From Spirochaetales bacterium (GTDB taxonomy: Bacteria; Spirochaetota; Spirochaetia; DSM-27196; Salinispiraceae): DNA of 38,523 bases. The stretch is from contig JAACWS010000013.1 in the NCBI GenBank assembly GCA_009991955.1, positions 91,955-130,477 on the forward strand. The letters are read 5' to 3'. A model generated the notes under the pieces. The model ran no database searches. It was not told the origin of the DNA and saw nothing but the letters and a program-made list of their open reading frames with translations. Both the position numbers and the translations under genes were made by a program. Shown here in pieces: positions 8,294-16,886 of this stretch. Position 1 is the first letter of the stretch, and every line of letters begins with the position of its first letter.

Positions 8294-8322
8294 CTGGTAG
8301 AATTACTTTTCTCTGGTAGAAT
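8293..8322 (+). repeat. Short direct repeat before permease gene
   Basis: TCTGGTAGAAT occurs at 8293-8303 and again at 8312-8322. Its role is unknown. Confidence 0.5.
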
Positions 8323-8341
8323 AATTTCCAGGAGCGTAACT

Positions 8342-9229
8342 ATGAAACAAAACAACTGGGTGAACGTCTTTTTTCTCATTCCTGTCCTGTTCGCCTTTAC
8401 GATGATTATTGTAATTCCCTTTCTTTTTGGTCTGTATTACTCGATGACCGATTGGAATGGCGTCCGAATGGTGGTAAATTTTGTTGGGTTGCGCAACTTC
8501 GCAAATCTCTTTTCGGCTCCGGATTTTCTGTATTCATTCTTAATCACCATCGCTTTTACTCTTATTAACGTAATTCTAGTGAACATAGTAAGTTTTGCTC
8601 TTTCGCTCATAGTTACCAGTAATGTGAAGTTTCGTAACTTTTATCGAGCCGGATTTTTTGTACCTTACCTCATAGGTGGTATTGTTCTTGGATATATCTG
8701 GCAGTTCATTTTAAACAATATTTTCTTGTCTGTTGGAGATACCTTAGCTATCGAGTTTCTACAGACCTCGTTCTTAAGTAGGTCCGAGTCCGTTATATGG
8801 GCAATGTCTGCGGTAAATACCTGGCAATATGCAGGGTATGTAATGCTTATCTACGTTGCCGCAATTCAGAGTATCCCAGCGTCTCTTATGGAAGCCGCCA
8901 ATGTCGATGGAGCTCCCTATTTGACCCGAATTTTTCACATCCTTATACCAATGATGGCAAATGCCTTTACAATTTCCCTTTTTCTTACTTTGACAAACTC
9001 TTTCAAACAATTTGACATGAACTTTACCCTGACGAATGGAGGTCCGGCGACCCGGTTTATGGACGTGCCGGTCAAAGCCAGTCAGCTATTGGCAATGAAT
9101 ATCTTTAATACCGCCACCGCTAATCGGATGGCAGAGGCCCAGGCGAAAGCAGTAGTGCTCTTCGTTGCCCTGGTGGTCGTTGCTCTTGTACAGGTATCGA
9201 TCAACAAGAAAAAAGAAGTGGAGATGTAA
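8342..9229 (+). CDS. Sugar ABC transporter permease 1 (MalF/UgpA type)
   Basis: This inner-membrane permease of the binding-protein-dependent type 1 family has 295 residues from ATG 8342, which follows CCAGGAG. It has about six membrane segments and the EAA loop near the C-terminal third (SLMEAANVDGAPYLTRIFHILIP, residues about 180-202), which docks with the ATPase. An upstream in-frame start at 8279 would begin inside the terminator and is rejected. The stop overlaps the next start as TAATG, so the two permeases are translationally coupled. Confidence 0.92.
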   Translation: MKQNNWVNVFFLIPVLFAFTMIIVIPFLFGLYYSMTDWNGVRMVVNFVGLRNFANLFSAPDFLYSFLITIAFTLINVILVNIVSFALSLIVTSNVKFRNFYRAGFFVPYLIGGIVLGYIWQFILNNIFLSVGDTLAIEFLQTSFLSRSESVIWAMSAVNTWQYAGYVMLIYVAAIQSIPASLMEAANVDGAPYLTRIFHILIPMMANAFTISLFLTLTNSFKQFDMNFTLTNGGPATRFMDVPVKASQLLAMNIFNTATANRMAEAQAKAVVLFVALVVVALVQVSINKKKEVEM

Positions 9230-10122
9230 TGAGCCAGATAGCCCCAACTAAGCCCCCAAAAATGAATAGTAGCCTGAAACCCGGACTCATAGTCCTTGAG
9301 GTTTTCACCATATTTTTGTTTCTCATTTTTATGTTTCCGTTCGGAATGGTCGTTTTGAACTCTGCAAAGACCTCCCAGGAAATTATTTTCAACGCTATAG
9401 CATTACCCACAAATTGGGGTCAGTTGTTTACGAATATTTCCCTAATTTTTCATAATCCAACAGTAGACTACCTTGGCGCTTTTGTAGACAGTGTCGTTAT
9501 TACCGTGCTTTCCCTTCTTATAATTGTCGTTTTTTCTTCCATGGCAGCGTGGGTCCTGGTTCGGAACAACAAGACCTGGTCTACGGTAATATTTATGATT
9601 TTTGTTGCAGCCATGGTAATCCCTTTTCAGGTACTCATGTATCCTCTTGTTCGTTGGATGCGGGTTTTGGGGGATTTTTTGAATATTCGCCTCATTGGTT
9701 CGGTCACGGGTATGGTATTTGCGTATCTCGGATTTGGCTCCTCGTTATCAATCTTCATCTTCCATGGGTTTATTAAGAATATTCCTTACGAGCTCGAAGA
9801 AGCTGCGACTATCGATGGATGCTCGAGACATCGAACATTTTTCGAAATCGTATTTCCCCTTTTGCAACCAATTATCGTAACAGTTCTTATTCTCAACGGA
9901 ATTTGGATTTGGAATGACTACTTGCTTCCCTTACTTGTTCTGGGTTCGAATGGGGCAGTACAGACCATTCCAATTGCCGTTACTGCCTTTGCCGGTGCGT
10001 ATCTAAAGCAATGGGACCTAATTCTTACTTCCACCTTCTTGGCAATTATCCCAGTAATAATTTTGTATCTCTTCGCCCAACGATACATCATAAAAGGTAT
10101 GGTAGACGGTTCGATAAAGTAA
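9229..10122 (+). CDS. Sugar ABC transporter permease 2 (MalG/UgpE type)
   Basis: This is the second permease half, 297 residues long. It has six predicted membrane segments and the EAA motif YELEEAATIDGCSRHRTFFEIVFPLLQP (residues about 184-211). It overlaps the upstream permease by one base and should form a heterodimeric channel with it for carbohydrate uptake. The LacI-family gene starts 4 bp after its stop. Confidence 0.92.
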   Translation: MSQIAPTKPPKMNSSLKPGLIVLEVFTIFLFLIFMFPFGMVVLNSAKTSQEIIFNAIALPTNWGQLFTNISLIFHNPTVDYLGAFVDSVVITVLSLLIIVVFSSMAAWVLVRNNKTWSTVIFMIFVAAMVIPFQVLMYPLVRWMRVLGDFLNIRLIGSVTGMVFAYLGFGSSLSIFIFHGFIKNIPYELEEAATIDGCSRHRTFFEIVFPLLQPIIVTVLILNGIWIWNDYLLPLLVLGSNGAVQTIPIAVTAFAGAYLKQWDLILTSTFLAIIPVIILYLFAQRYIIKGMVDGSIK

Positions 10123-10126
10123 ACCT

Positions 10127-11149
10127 ATGTCGACTATAAAACAGGTAGCAATCAAAGCGGGAGTTAGTCCAACAACGGTTTCAAATGTACTGAATGGGAA
10201 TGTTTCAAAGGTTTCACCGGATACTAGAAAAAAGGTTGAAGCTATTTTGCGGCAAGAAAACTACGCTCCGAATATGGGAGCACACATTCTTGCAACCAAG
10301 AATTCCCGAATCATTGGGGTTATCATGTTCATGGAGCCCCGTCGCGATGAAACCGTTCTTGAAGATCCCTTCTCTTCGACTATCCTCGGTGCAATCGAGG
10401 TAGAAATTCGCAATCACGGTTATTTCATGATGTTACATACAACCAGTGACGAGGAAGAGGTTCTTCGCCTTTCTCGGACCTGGAAGCTAGCCGGGTTGGT
10501 ACTACTTTTTGTCCCCAGTAAAATTAGTAACCTTATAAACAAGACAATAGGTATACCCGTTGTGTTTGTTGACAGTTATTTCCTTGACGACGGTCTTACC
10601 TACCACAGTGTTCGCTTGGACGATCAGCGAGGGGGCTACGAGATTGCCAAGCATCTTTTGTCTATGGGTCATCGGAATATCGTGTTTTTGGCCAACGATA
10701 CGTTTATTCCCGGTACCGACCATAGTCGGTTTCTTGGTTGCCAACAAGCTTTCAAAGAACAGGGTCTTAGGTTTGAGAGCGATCGGTTTTTTGCCCTTTC
10801 TCGGGACAGAGAGGAGAGAAAAGTACTTTATGCTCGATTAGTTGCTCAAGAACCTAAGTACACTGCTATTGTCTTTTCTGCCGATTATTACGCAGCTGAG
10901 GCGGTCACCCAACTTCAAGAAATCGGTATTTCTATTCCCGATCAGGTATCGATTACCGGTTTTGATGACAATATTTTTTCTCGACTCGTGCGTCCGAGTC
11001 TTACAACGGTCCACCAAGATGTTTTCATGAAGGGCCAGTTGGCGGTTACCCTCCTGACCAAGTTCATTCGTGGAGAACCGGTCGAAGAAACGGAGGTTTG
11101 GTTACCGGTGAGGGTAGAGGTCCGGGACTCGGTTCGGCGTTTAGATTAG
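10127..11149 (+). CDS. LacI-family transcriptional regulator
   Basis: This 340-residue repressor has an N-terminal LacI helix-turn-helix and hinge helix (TIKQVAIKAGVSPTTVSNVLNG, residues 3-24) and a sugar-binding-type sensor domain (residues about 60-335; RIIGVIMF, VRLDDQRGGYEIAKHL, ITGFDDN). It is the last gene of the importer operon and probably represses it through the palindrome at 6902-6919. No clear Shine-Dalgarno sequence precedes the ATG, which is 4 bp after the permease stop, so translation may depend on coupling. Its stop overlaps the convergent CorA-like gene by 4 bp. Confidence 0.9.
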   Translation: MSTIKQVAIKAGVSPTTVSNVLNGNVSKVSPDTRKKVEAILRQENYAPNMGAHILATKNSRIIGVIMFMEPRRDETVLEDPFSSTILGAIEVEIRNHGYFMMLHTTSDEEEVLRLSRTWKLAGLVLLFVPSKISNLINKTIGIPVVFVDSYFLDDGLTYHSVRLDDQRGGYEIAKHLLSMGHRNIVFLANDTFIPGTDHSRFLGCQQAFKEQGLRFESDRFFALSRDREERKVLYARLVAQEPKYTAIVFSADYYAAEAVTQLQEIGISIPDQVSITGFDDNIFSRLVRPSLTTVHQDVFMKGQLAVTLLTKFIRGEPVEETEVWLPVRVEVRDSVRRLD

Positions 11150-12069
11150 GAAAGACGTTTTAGTATTCGGTAGGTAATCCAACCAATTATGCCCAGTCCC
11201 AAGACAAGACTCGGGTAAGATATCCACAGGGGCAAACTACCGGTCATTGAGGTAAACTCGGACATACCACCAATTCCAGCAATGAGGTTGAGGGGCATCA
11301 AAACGACGCTTATTATTGTAAGACGTTTTATGAGTTGGTTCATCGTGTTATTTACAATCGAACCCCGGGCTTCCATGAGGTTGTTTAAGATATTCGAGTA
11401 GATTTCGGCCAATCGATTGGCTTGACGAATATCGATCAATAAGTCGTCTAGGAAATCCAGATGATCTTCATCAAATTTTAGCCGGCGGGCATTCCCCTTC
11501 AATTTTTCCAAAAGTGTGGTATTTGCCCCAAGGGCGGCAAGATAGTACACCAGGCTTTTCTCTAGGGCGAACATTCCCATCAAGTATTCGTTTGCCACCG
11601 ATCCGGTGCCCTTTTTTTCCAAACTCTCAGAAATTTGCGCTATAACCTTTAGGTGATCGGAAAAATGACGAATCGCCCCACTAAAGATTCTTAACATCAC
11701 ATCGAGAGGATCGTCTATTTTGTGATGTCGGGACCCTTCATCTATTTTGAGATCCTCCGACGGGTGAACGATGATTAATTTTTCGGAGACGAGGAACATC
11801 CCCATCGTGTGCACGCCAAATAGGAGCTTCTCATTCTGGGAATAGTTTTTTGGTAGGTTTAACACTATTGCAATATGATCGTCCTCGAACTCAATTCGTG
11901 CCCCGCTCGAAGGATCGAGGGCAGACTCCAAGGTGTGATAAGAAATACCCCAGGTTTGGGTTAGCCATTCTTTCTTTTCAGGACCTGGCTGGTCGAAAAC
12001 GATAATTGACGCCGACTCTAGAGGACAGGCCTGGAGCGTATTTGATTGGATAGTATATCCTTTTCCCAT
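11146..12069 (-). CDS. CorA-family divalent-cation transporter with variant GMN motif
   Basis: This 307-residue CorA-like channel has a large cytoplasmic domain with a long stalk helix (residues about 170-250) and two C-terminal membrane helices (about 252-270 and 281-303). The pore signature, usually YGMN, reads GGMSE (267-271), while the preceding helix keeps the family proline (LMPLNLIAGIGG). Such variants exist in CorA relatives; transported ions could be Mg2+, Co2+ or other divalents. The start has a good GGAGAA ribosome site lying inside the outer-membrane-protein gene, so the two genes overlap by 52 bp. It appears to be the last gene of the secretion operon. Confidence 0.8.
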   Translation of the reverse strand: MGKGYTIQSNTLQACPLESASIIVFDQPGPEKKEWLTQTWGISYHTLESALDPSSGARIEFEDDHIAIVLNLPKNYSQNEKLLFGVHTMGMFLVSEKLIIVHPSEDLKIDEGSRHHKIDDPLDVMLRIFSGAIRHFSDHLKVIAQISESLEKKGTGSVANEYLMGMFALEKSLVYYLAALGANTTLLEKLKGNARRLKFDEDHLDFLDDLLIDIRQANRLAEIYSNILNNLMEARGSIVNNTMNQLIKRLTIISVVLMPLNLIAGIGGMSEFTSMTGSLPLWISYPSLVLGLGIIGWITYRILKRLS

Positions 12070-13436
12070 AGTTCTTCTCCGTAGAGTAATTGTAGATGAA
12101 TTTTATCGAAGAGTAACCTGTCTTGTAAGAGTTCTTTTCTATATTCTGCTTCTATAAGTTCCTGTTCCAAATCGAGAATTTCTAAACGGGTCCGAACACC
12201 TCCGTTTCCGAGAGATTTAAGAAGTTCAAGATGGTACTGTATATCGAGAGTTTCTTGGATTGCACCTTCTATTTGTATCTCAATGACATTCATGCTTCTA
12301 CTTCGGGCACTGCGGTCTACAATTTCTTCTAGTCGTTGCCTTTCCTGGTTAGCTTCTAGTCGTGCTTTTTCCAGCTCAAAGTCTTCACTTAAGCTTTTAT
12401 TGGAAAAAAATTGGACGGTCGGCGACCAGTAGATCCGTATACCTTTTGTTTGTCCGATAAACCCATCGATAGTTACGCGACTCCCCTGGTCTACTTTCTT
12501 GGTCTCAAAATACTGGACCAGGTTCCTATTCTCGAAATCTCGAATTAACGGCTGTGGGTTGATTAGTCTGCCCAAGTTACCATTGGTAATTGGAGAAGGG
12601 GAGAGCCTGTTCGGAATTTGCAGCAACAACAATTCTTTTTGGAGGACAAGAACTTCCCGGGTTCGTTTTTCAGTCGATAATTTTTGCCTGAGGGAGAAAA
12701 TTTCGAGTTCCGATACTCGATTTTTTTCGATTTCTTTCGCTAATTCCGTTAAAGCGGGTGATATAAGCAAAATTATTTTTTCGACCCGTTTAAGCTCGGT
12801 GTCTAGGTCTACTAATCCCTTGAAAATAGTCAAAGCCTCTAAAGCCGTGTTCTGCAAAAAGAGGGCTTGTTCTATTTCTAATTGCATGAGGGAGAGATTT
12901 ATGGTCCGACGAGGTAAGACTCGTAAGGGAAAATTGATGCTTCCTTGCAACTTCGGGACGATAATCGGCTCTCGTTTTGGTTCGTGCAAAGGGAGCAGAC
13001 CTTCCGCCGTCCCAGACAGAAGGAGTTCGACCCCAAATGGCAACTTTTGACGAAGTTCTATCGCTGCTTCTACCTGAAAGAACCGTAGGTCTGTACTATC
13101 GTGGTAGAAACCACTACTCACTGGAAATGACAGGGCAGGAATAAAACGCTCTTTTTCTCGGCGCATTTCTCTATTCGATTCCGATTGGAAGATTTCTAAT
13201 TGGTGTTGCACTGCTGTCTGGGCCATCCAATCGGAGAGAAAACTATCCCATTGGTATTGGTCGCTAAAGGTAGGAAAAACTAAAAAAGTCGAGAAGAAGA
13301 AAAAAGGTAACCAAATTGTAGAAGGTCCAAGACGTACTCGCCGAGGGTAGTCGTTGCGTAGGTGACCAATCCCTCGCCTAACAGTTCTGCCGGTAAATTT
13401 GCCACCGCCATTTCGGTCTGGAAATTGCCTGTCCAT
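12018..13436 (-). CDS. TolC-like outer-membrane efflux protein of a type I secretion system
   Basis: This 472-residue protein is built mostly of long amphipathic helices (for example about 195-275 and 355-460) separated by short beta-rich stretches, as in outer-membrane efflux (TolC) proteins. A hydrophobic export segment at 38-57 (STIWLPFFFFSTFLVFPTFS) follows an unusually long basic N-terminus. No ATG, GTG or TTG lies between codon 1 and the end of that segment, so ATG 13436 is the only standard start. It has AAGGAG about 10 nt upstream but lies 157 bp inside the HlyD-like gene. Position after exporter and adaptor supports the channel role; primary-sequence similarity is weak. Confidence 0.72.
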   Translation of the reverse strand: MDRQFPDRNGGGKFTGRTVRRGIGHLRNDYPRRVRLGPSTIWLPFFFFSTFLVFPTFSDQYQWDSFLSDWMAQTAVQHQLEIFQSESNREMRREKERFIPALSFPVSSGFYHDSTDLRFFQVEAAIELRQKLPFGVELLLSGTAEGLLPLHEPKREPIIVPKLQGSINFPLRVLPRRTINLSLMQLEIEQALFLQNTALEALTIFKGLVDLDTELKRVEKIILLISPALTELAKEIEKNRVSELEIFSLRQKLSTEKRTREVLVLQKELLLLQIPNRLSPSPITNGNLGRLINPQPLIRDFENRNLVQYFETKKVDQGSRVTIDGFIGQTKGIRIYWSPTVQFFSNKSLSEDFELEKARLEANQERQRLEEIVDRSARSRSMNVIEIQIEGAIQETLDIQYHLELLKSLGNGGVRTRLEILDLEQELIEAEYRKELLQDRLLFDKIHLQLLYGEELWEKDILSNQIRSRPVL

Positions 13437-14455
13437 TGAAGTAGCACTCCTTCCGCCAAATACACAGCCTCGTCTTTTTGCCTTTCTTGTGCCTTGGCAG
13501 AAACAGCGGTTATTTTACCAAGGCCGAATCCCCAGTTCCGGGGTTGGAGGGAATAAAATTGAACCCGCAAGGGCATACCGGGTTTGACCCGGGATAATTC
13601 CTTTGAAGGAATAGAAATAACTAGCTTCGTCTGGGGTTCGGAAATGGCTAGGATTTCCAGCACAGCCTCACCTTGGGCAAGAAAGTCTTTCATTTGGAGT
13701 TCCCTTAAAAAAGTTACTTGTCCATCAACCGCCGCCCGGACCTGGTGAGAGTCTAACTCTTGGCTGAGTATTTGATACTGGAGCTCAAGTTCCAAGATAT
13801 TTTCGATTACCCGACTTCGTTCTTGCTCCCAAGACGACAAGGTATCTATGATCCACCCGGCGAGTTCTTTTTGCAGGCTCACAATCTCCCTTGGTTTTAA
13901 TTCAAGATCACTTCGGTTTTGCAACGGAGCGGGGAGAGCTTGCACTAGATGAAGCTCGTTTTCTGCGATTACTATTCTATGCCTTAGAAAGTCCTCCTGG
14001 GCTCGAAGGGAGTAGTAAAGGGGCTCAAATTCTCTGGCGTTCTCTCCTGGAAACCTAGGTGGTATCTTGTCTAACAGATACTGGATCAAACCATCAATGG
14101 ATAGCACCCGTAAGCGACCAGCCTGAAGTTCTCGCTCTACACCCATTAGTTCCGCCTCTACTAAGGGGGATTCCAGGGCAAAGAGGAGATCGCCCTTTTT
14201 TACCTCTTCGAAGTTAACTACCGCAACCTTCGATACCGAGGCACTGTATGGACTACGAGTTTTGCTACTATTCTCCTTCCTGCGGAGTTCGACCTTCACC
14301 CTCACGGTCCGCTCAATGGGAAGGGAAGGAACGAGAACAATTGCGATACAAGAAAGGATCAAGATCCCAAGTCCTAAACCAAGACCGGGTACTCGAGGAA
14401 AGTAGTAAATTGAGCCAGAGGCGCGAAGAAAATTTCGGAAGGGATTTTGGTTCAA
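13280..14455 (-). CDS. HlyD-like membrane-fusion (adaptor) protein
   Basis: This 391-residue periplasmic adaptor links the ABC exporter to the outer-membrane channel. It has a cytoplasmic N-terminus, one membrane anchor (residues about 23-44), a lipoyl/barrel-sandwich half (VSKVAVVNFEEVKKGDLLFALESPLVEAEL), a helical hairpin (about 105-240), the second lipoyl half (VRAAVDGQVTFLRELQMKDFLAQGEAVLEI) and a beta-barrel domain (about 280-365). It starts 4 bp inside the exporter gene (ATGA overlap) and so is translationally coupled. Its last 52 codons overlap the TolC-like gene in another frame. Confidence 0.88.
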   Translation of the reverse strand: MNQNPFRNFLRASGSIYYFPRVPGLGLGLGILILSCIAIVLVPSLPIERTVRVKVELRRKENSSKTRSPYSASVSKVAVVNFEEVKKGDLLFALESPLVEAELMGVERELQAGRLRVLSIDGLIQYLLDKIPPRFPGENAREFEPLYYSLRAQEDFLRHRIVIAENELHLVQALPAPLQNRSDLELKPREIVSLQKELAGWIIDTLSSWEQERSRVIENILELELQYQILSQELDSHQVRAAVDGQVTFLRELQMKDFLAQGEAVLEILAISEPQTKLVISIPSKELSRVKPGMPLRVQFYSLQPRNWGFGLGKITAVSAKAQERQKDEAVYLAEGVLLQWTGNFQTEMAVANLPAELLGEGLVTYATTTLGEYVLDLLQFGYLFSSSRLF

Positions 14456-16617
14456 GAGATACCCCCTTTAGACCACAGGGCATAGTACTGCCCTCTTGAA
14501 GCCAATAGGGACTGATGAGTTCCTCGTTCGTGGACCCGACCAGAATCAAAGACCCAAATTTCGTCACAGGTTTTGGCAAGCTCGAGCCGGTGACAAACTA
14601 ACAAAAGGGTAACCCCCTGGTCGCTGAGGTCTTTTAGAGAATCGAGTACCCCTTGCTGAGTTTCGTTGTCCAAGGCGCTGGTAGCTTCATCAAAAATGAG
14701 AATTTGTGGGTTGCGTAACAAGGCACGGGCGATGCCGATTCTTTGGCGCTCTCCACCCGATAGGTTTTTCCCTCCCTCCTCGATTAGGTATTGAAAGCGA
14801 TCGGGAAGGTGTTCGATAGTTTCCAAAATTCTGGCTTTTTCACAGGCTTCTACAACCTCCTCCCATGAGTATCGTACCCCCGCACAAAGGTTTTCCAAGA
14901 TAGTACCGTGGAAAAGCCAAACCTCCTGGGGAACATATCCAATCCGAGAGCGTAGATCTTTCTTTCCGATGTCTCGAAGATCGACACCACCAATTTTGAT
15001 GGTACCCGACCCGATTTCGTAGTAGCCCAGCAAAAGCTTTACCAGGGTAGACTTTCCACTGCCGCTGGAACCCACTATTCCAATGCGGCTTCCCCCCGGG
15101 ACGTACAAATCTACATTATGGAGGACCGGACTTTTCAGGAGATAGGAAAATTGCACCCCGCTCATTTCTATATCCCTACCTCCTGCGCCCTTAGGTCTTG
15201 GTTTAGCCGGAACTGGGGAATCAAGTACCTCTCGAGGAAGCCCCAGAATCTCTCTTAGCCGTCGGGCGGCCGCTCTCGCTCCTTGGACAGCCGGTTGCAA
15301 GGTCAGAAGATTTCCTAAGGGTCCTACAAGATACCCGATAACCGCTTGAAAGCTTATGAGCTGCCCCAGGGTCAGTCGCCCCTCGAGGATTTCATAGGCA
15401 CCAAACCCAAGAATTGCAATCCGCACGGTACCCTCAAACCCACCAATAAGAGTTCCTTGCAAGGTAGCAAGATTATCGAGTTTAAGATTTTGATAGACGG
15501 TTCGGAAAAACCTATCCTCGCCAATTGAGGCAGCACGTTCCTCAAATTGCAAACTCTTGGTAGTAGGAATTCCGTCTAAGGTTTCGATTACATAGGCGTG
15601 ACTCTGTCCGTGGAGTAACAAGGAGGTTCGATATTCCTTAAAAAACCGAGGCGCAAAAAAGAGGACCGTTGCGACCGAGGGCGGTACCGACAATAAGGCT
15701 ATCAAGGTCAGGCGGGGCAGGGTAAGTAGAAGGAAGGATCCGAGTCCAAGAATCAGGGTCGTATCAAGAAAAAGTGAAAGCCCGGTCCCGGATACTACTT
15801 TTCGAATATACTTAGCATCTTCGATTCGAGACAGAAGTTCTCCCTTTCTGCGTCTATCGTAGAATTCTAATGGGAGTGAGAGAAGATGTCGAAAATATGT
15901 CGACATTACCGCAAAATCTATCGTATTTCCTACCGATGCCAAAAGGACTTCTCTAAGGCCAAAGAAACTCACTTGGAGCAACACCATCAAGATGGCCCCA
16001 AGGCTTGCGGATAGTAGGTTCGTGTACAAGCCTCCTGGAATCACCTCATCGAGTAGGTACCGAAAGTATACAAACTGTCCCATTACCCCTAGGGTGCCTG
16101 CCAATGAACACATAATTGCTAGGGAAAATCGCGCCTTGAACTCTCCTAATAGGCCAAAGAAAGGAGATAGGGGGCCATGGAGGCCCCGCTCCCGCAGAAA
16201 ATTGCTTTCTGGTTTAAAAACAATGACGCCCCCGGACCAGAAGGAGAGAAAGTCTTTTTTGCTCAACCTTCTCACCCCCCGAGCGGGATCGGCAATTCGA
16301 TATGAACTTATGCCTATCCTCCACACCACCATGAAATGAAAGCCCGACTTATCGTTGGAAATGCCGTGCACTATACACGGACAAGGAAAAGTTCGGGGTA
16401 ACTCTATACCCTCAGACTTCAAAGCCTGAACCGAAAATCCGAAAAATTCTGCCCCTTTCATCATTCCAAGAAACGTAGTCCCTTGATCGTCAGTCTGAGT
16501 GACATCTCGAAGCAGACCCGGGCTGGGATCTTTACCAAAGTACCTACAAACCATAGCCAGACAAGCTATGCCACAATCGGAGTTTGCTTGTTGGTGGACA
16601 AAAGGAAAACGACTCAC
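14452..16617 (-). CDS. Peptidase-containing ABC exporter (C39 bacteriocin-processing type, PCAT)
   Basis: This protein exports and trims double-glycine-leader substrates. The preferred GTG start (16617) gives 721 residues; it overlaps the upstream stop as GTGA and follows AGAAGG, whereas the longer ATG form at 16692 would run 79 bp into the small basic gene. Domains: a C39 cysteine peptidase with C15 (SDCGIACLAMV), H94 (GFHFMVVW) and D110 (IADPARG); a six-helix membrane domain (about 155-445); and an ATPase with Walker A GSSGSGKST (516-524), LSGGERQ (619-625), IFDEATSALD (641-650) and H-loop CHR. All catalytic residues are intact. The expected substrate is the GG-leader protein encoded two genes upstream. 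Confidence 0.93.
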   Translation of the reverse strand: MSRFPFVHQQANSDCGIACLAMVCRYFGKDPSPGLLRDVTQTDDQGTTFLGMMKGAEFFGFSVQALKSEGIELPRTFPCPCIVHGISNDKSGFHFMVVWRIGISSYRIADPARGVRRLSKKDFLSFWSGGVIVFKPESNFLRERGLHGPLSPFFGLLGEFKARFSLAIMCSLAGTLGVMGQFVYFRYLLDEVIPGGLYTNLLSASLGAILMVLLQVSFFGLREVLLASVGNTIDFAVMSTYFRHLLSLPLEFYDRRRKGELLSRIEDAKYIRKVVSGTGLSLFLDTTLILGLGSFLLLTLPRLTLIALLSVPPSVATVLFFAPRFFKEYRTSLLLHGQSHAYVIETLDGIPTTKSLQFEERAASIGEDRFFRTVYQNLKLDNLATLQGTLIGGFEGTVRIAILGFGAYEILEGRLTLGQLISFQAVIGYLVGPLGNLLTLQPAVQGARAAARRLREILGLPREVLDSPVPAKPRPKGAGGRDIEMSGVQFSYLLKSPVLHNVDLYVPGGSRIGIVGSSGSGKSTLVKLLLGYYEIGSGTIKIGGVDLRDIGKKDLRSRIGYVPQEVWLFHGTILENLCAGVRYSWEEVVEACEKARILETIEHLPDRFQYLIEEGGKNLSGGERQRIGIARALLRNPQILIFDEATSALDNETQQGVLDSLKDLSDQGVTLLLVCHRLELAKTCDEIWVFDSGRVHERGTHQSLLASRGQYYALWSKGGIS

Positions 16618-16877
16618 CCTTTGACCTTCTTTGACCAGTAATACTTCTGGCCCAACGAAGGAGTAAGGCGTACCTTTCGTCCTCTTTTGCAAAGGTAGAA
16701 AGAAGATGATCGGGTCCGGATTGCTTTTAGAAATTTTGCTTTTCGACTCTGTTGGTATACGAGTTCTTGGGTTACTTTTCTCTCGGGTACTTTTAATCTG
16801 ACCGAGTGTCCGTACGCGGGAGTTTGTAAAAGGAATTGAGCTACCAGAACCACCAAAACAGCAATGATATTTTTCAT
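16614..16877 (-). CDS. Small, very basic exported protein
   Basis: This 87-residue protein has a Sec-type signal peptide (residues 1-23, hydrophobic IIAVLVVLVAQFLL, ending PAYG). The mature part of about 64 residues has roughly 19 Lys/Arg against 2 Glu, one Cys (63) and no double-glycine leader. It lies between the putative cargo and the exporter, starts 9 bp after the cargo stop with AGGAGG, and overlaps the exporter start by 4 bp, so it belongs to the operon. I recognise no family. It could be an accessory, chaperone-like or self-protection factor, or a second secreted factor; the sequence does not decide. Confidence 0.75.
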   Translation of the reverse strand: MKNIIAVLVVLVAQFLLQTPAYGHSVRLKVPERKVTQELVYQQSRKAKFLKAIRTRSSSFYLCKRGRKVRLTPSLGQKYYWSKKVKG

Positions 16878-16886
16878 AGAAACCTC

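Noticed and set aside
8279-8341. 21-residue extension of the first permease
   Set aside because: It begins within the terminator stem; ATG 8342 has AGGAG at normal spacing.
12499-13050. 183-codon ORF antisense to the TolC-like gene
   Set aside because: Low-complexity Ser/Arg/Lys composition, no ribosome site and no family; explained by codon use of the gene opposite.
16618-16692. 25-residue N-terminal extension of the PCAT (ATG 16692)
   Set aside because: It would overlap the small basic gene by 79 bp and put the catalytic Cys unusually far from the N-terminus; GTG 16617 has a ribosome site and a 4-bp GTGA overlap.
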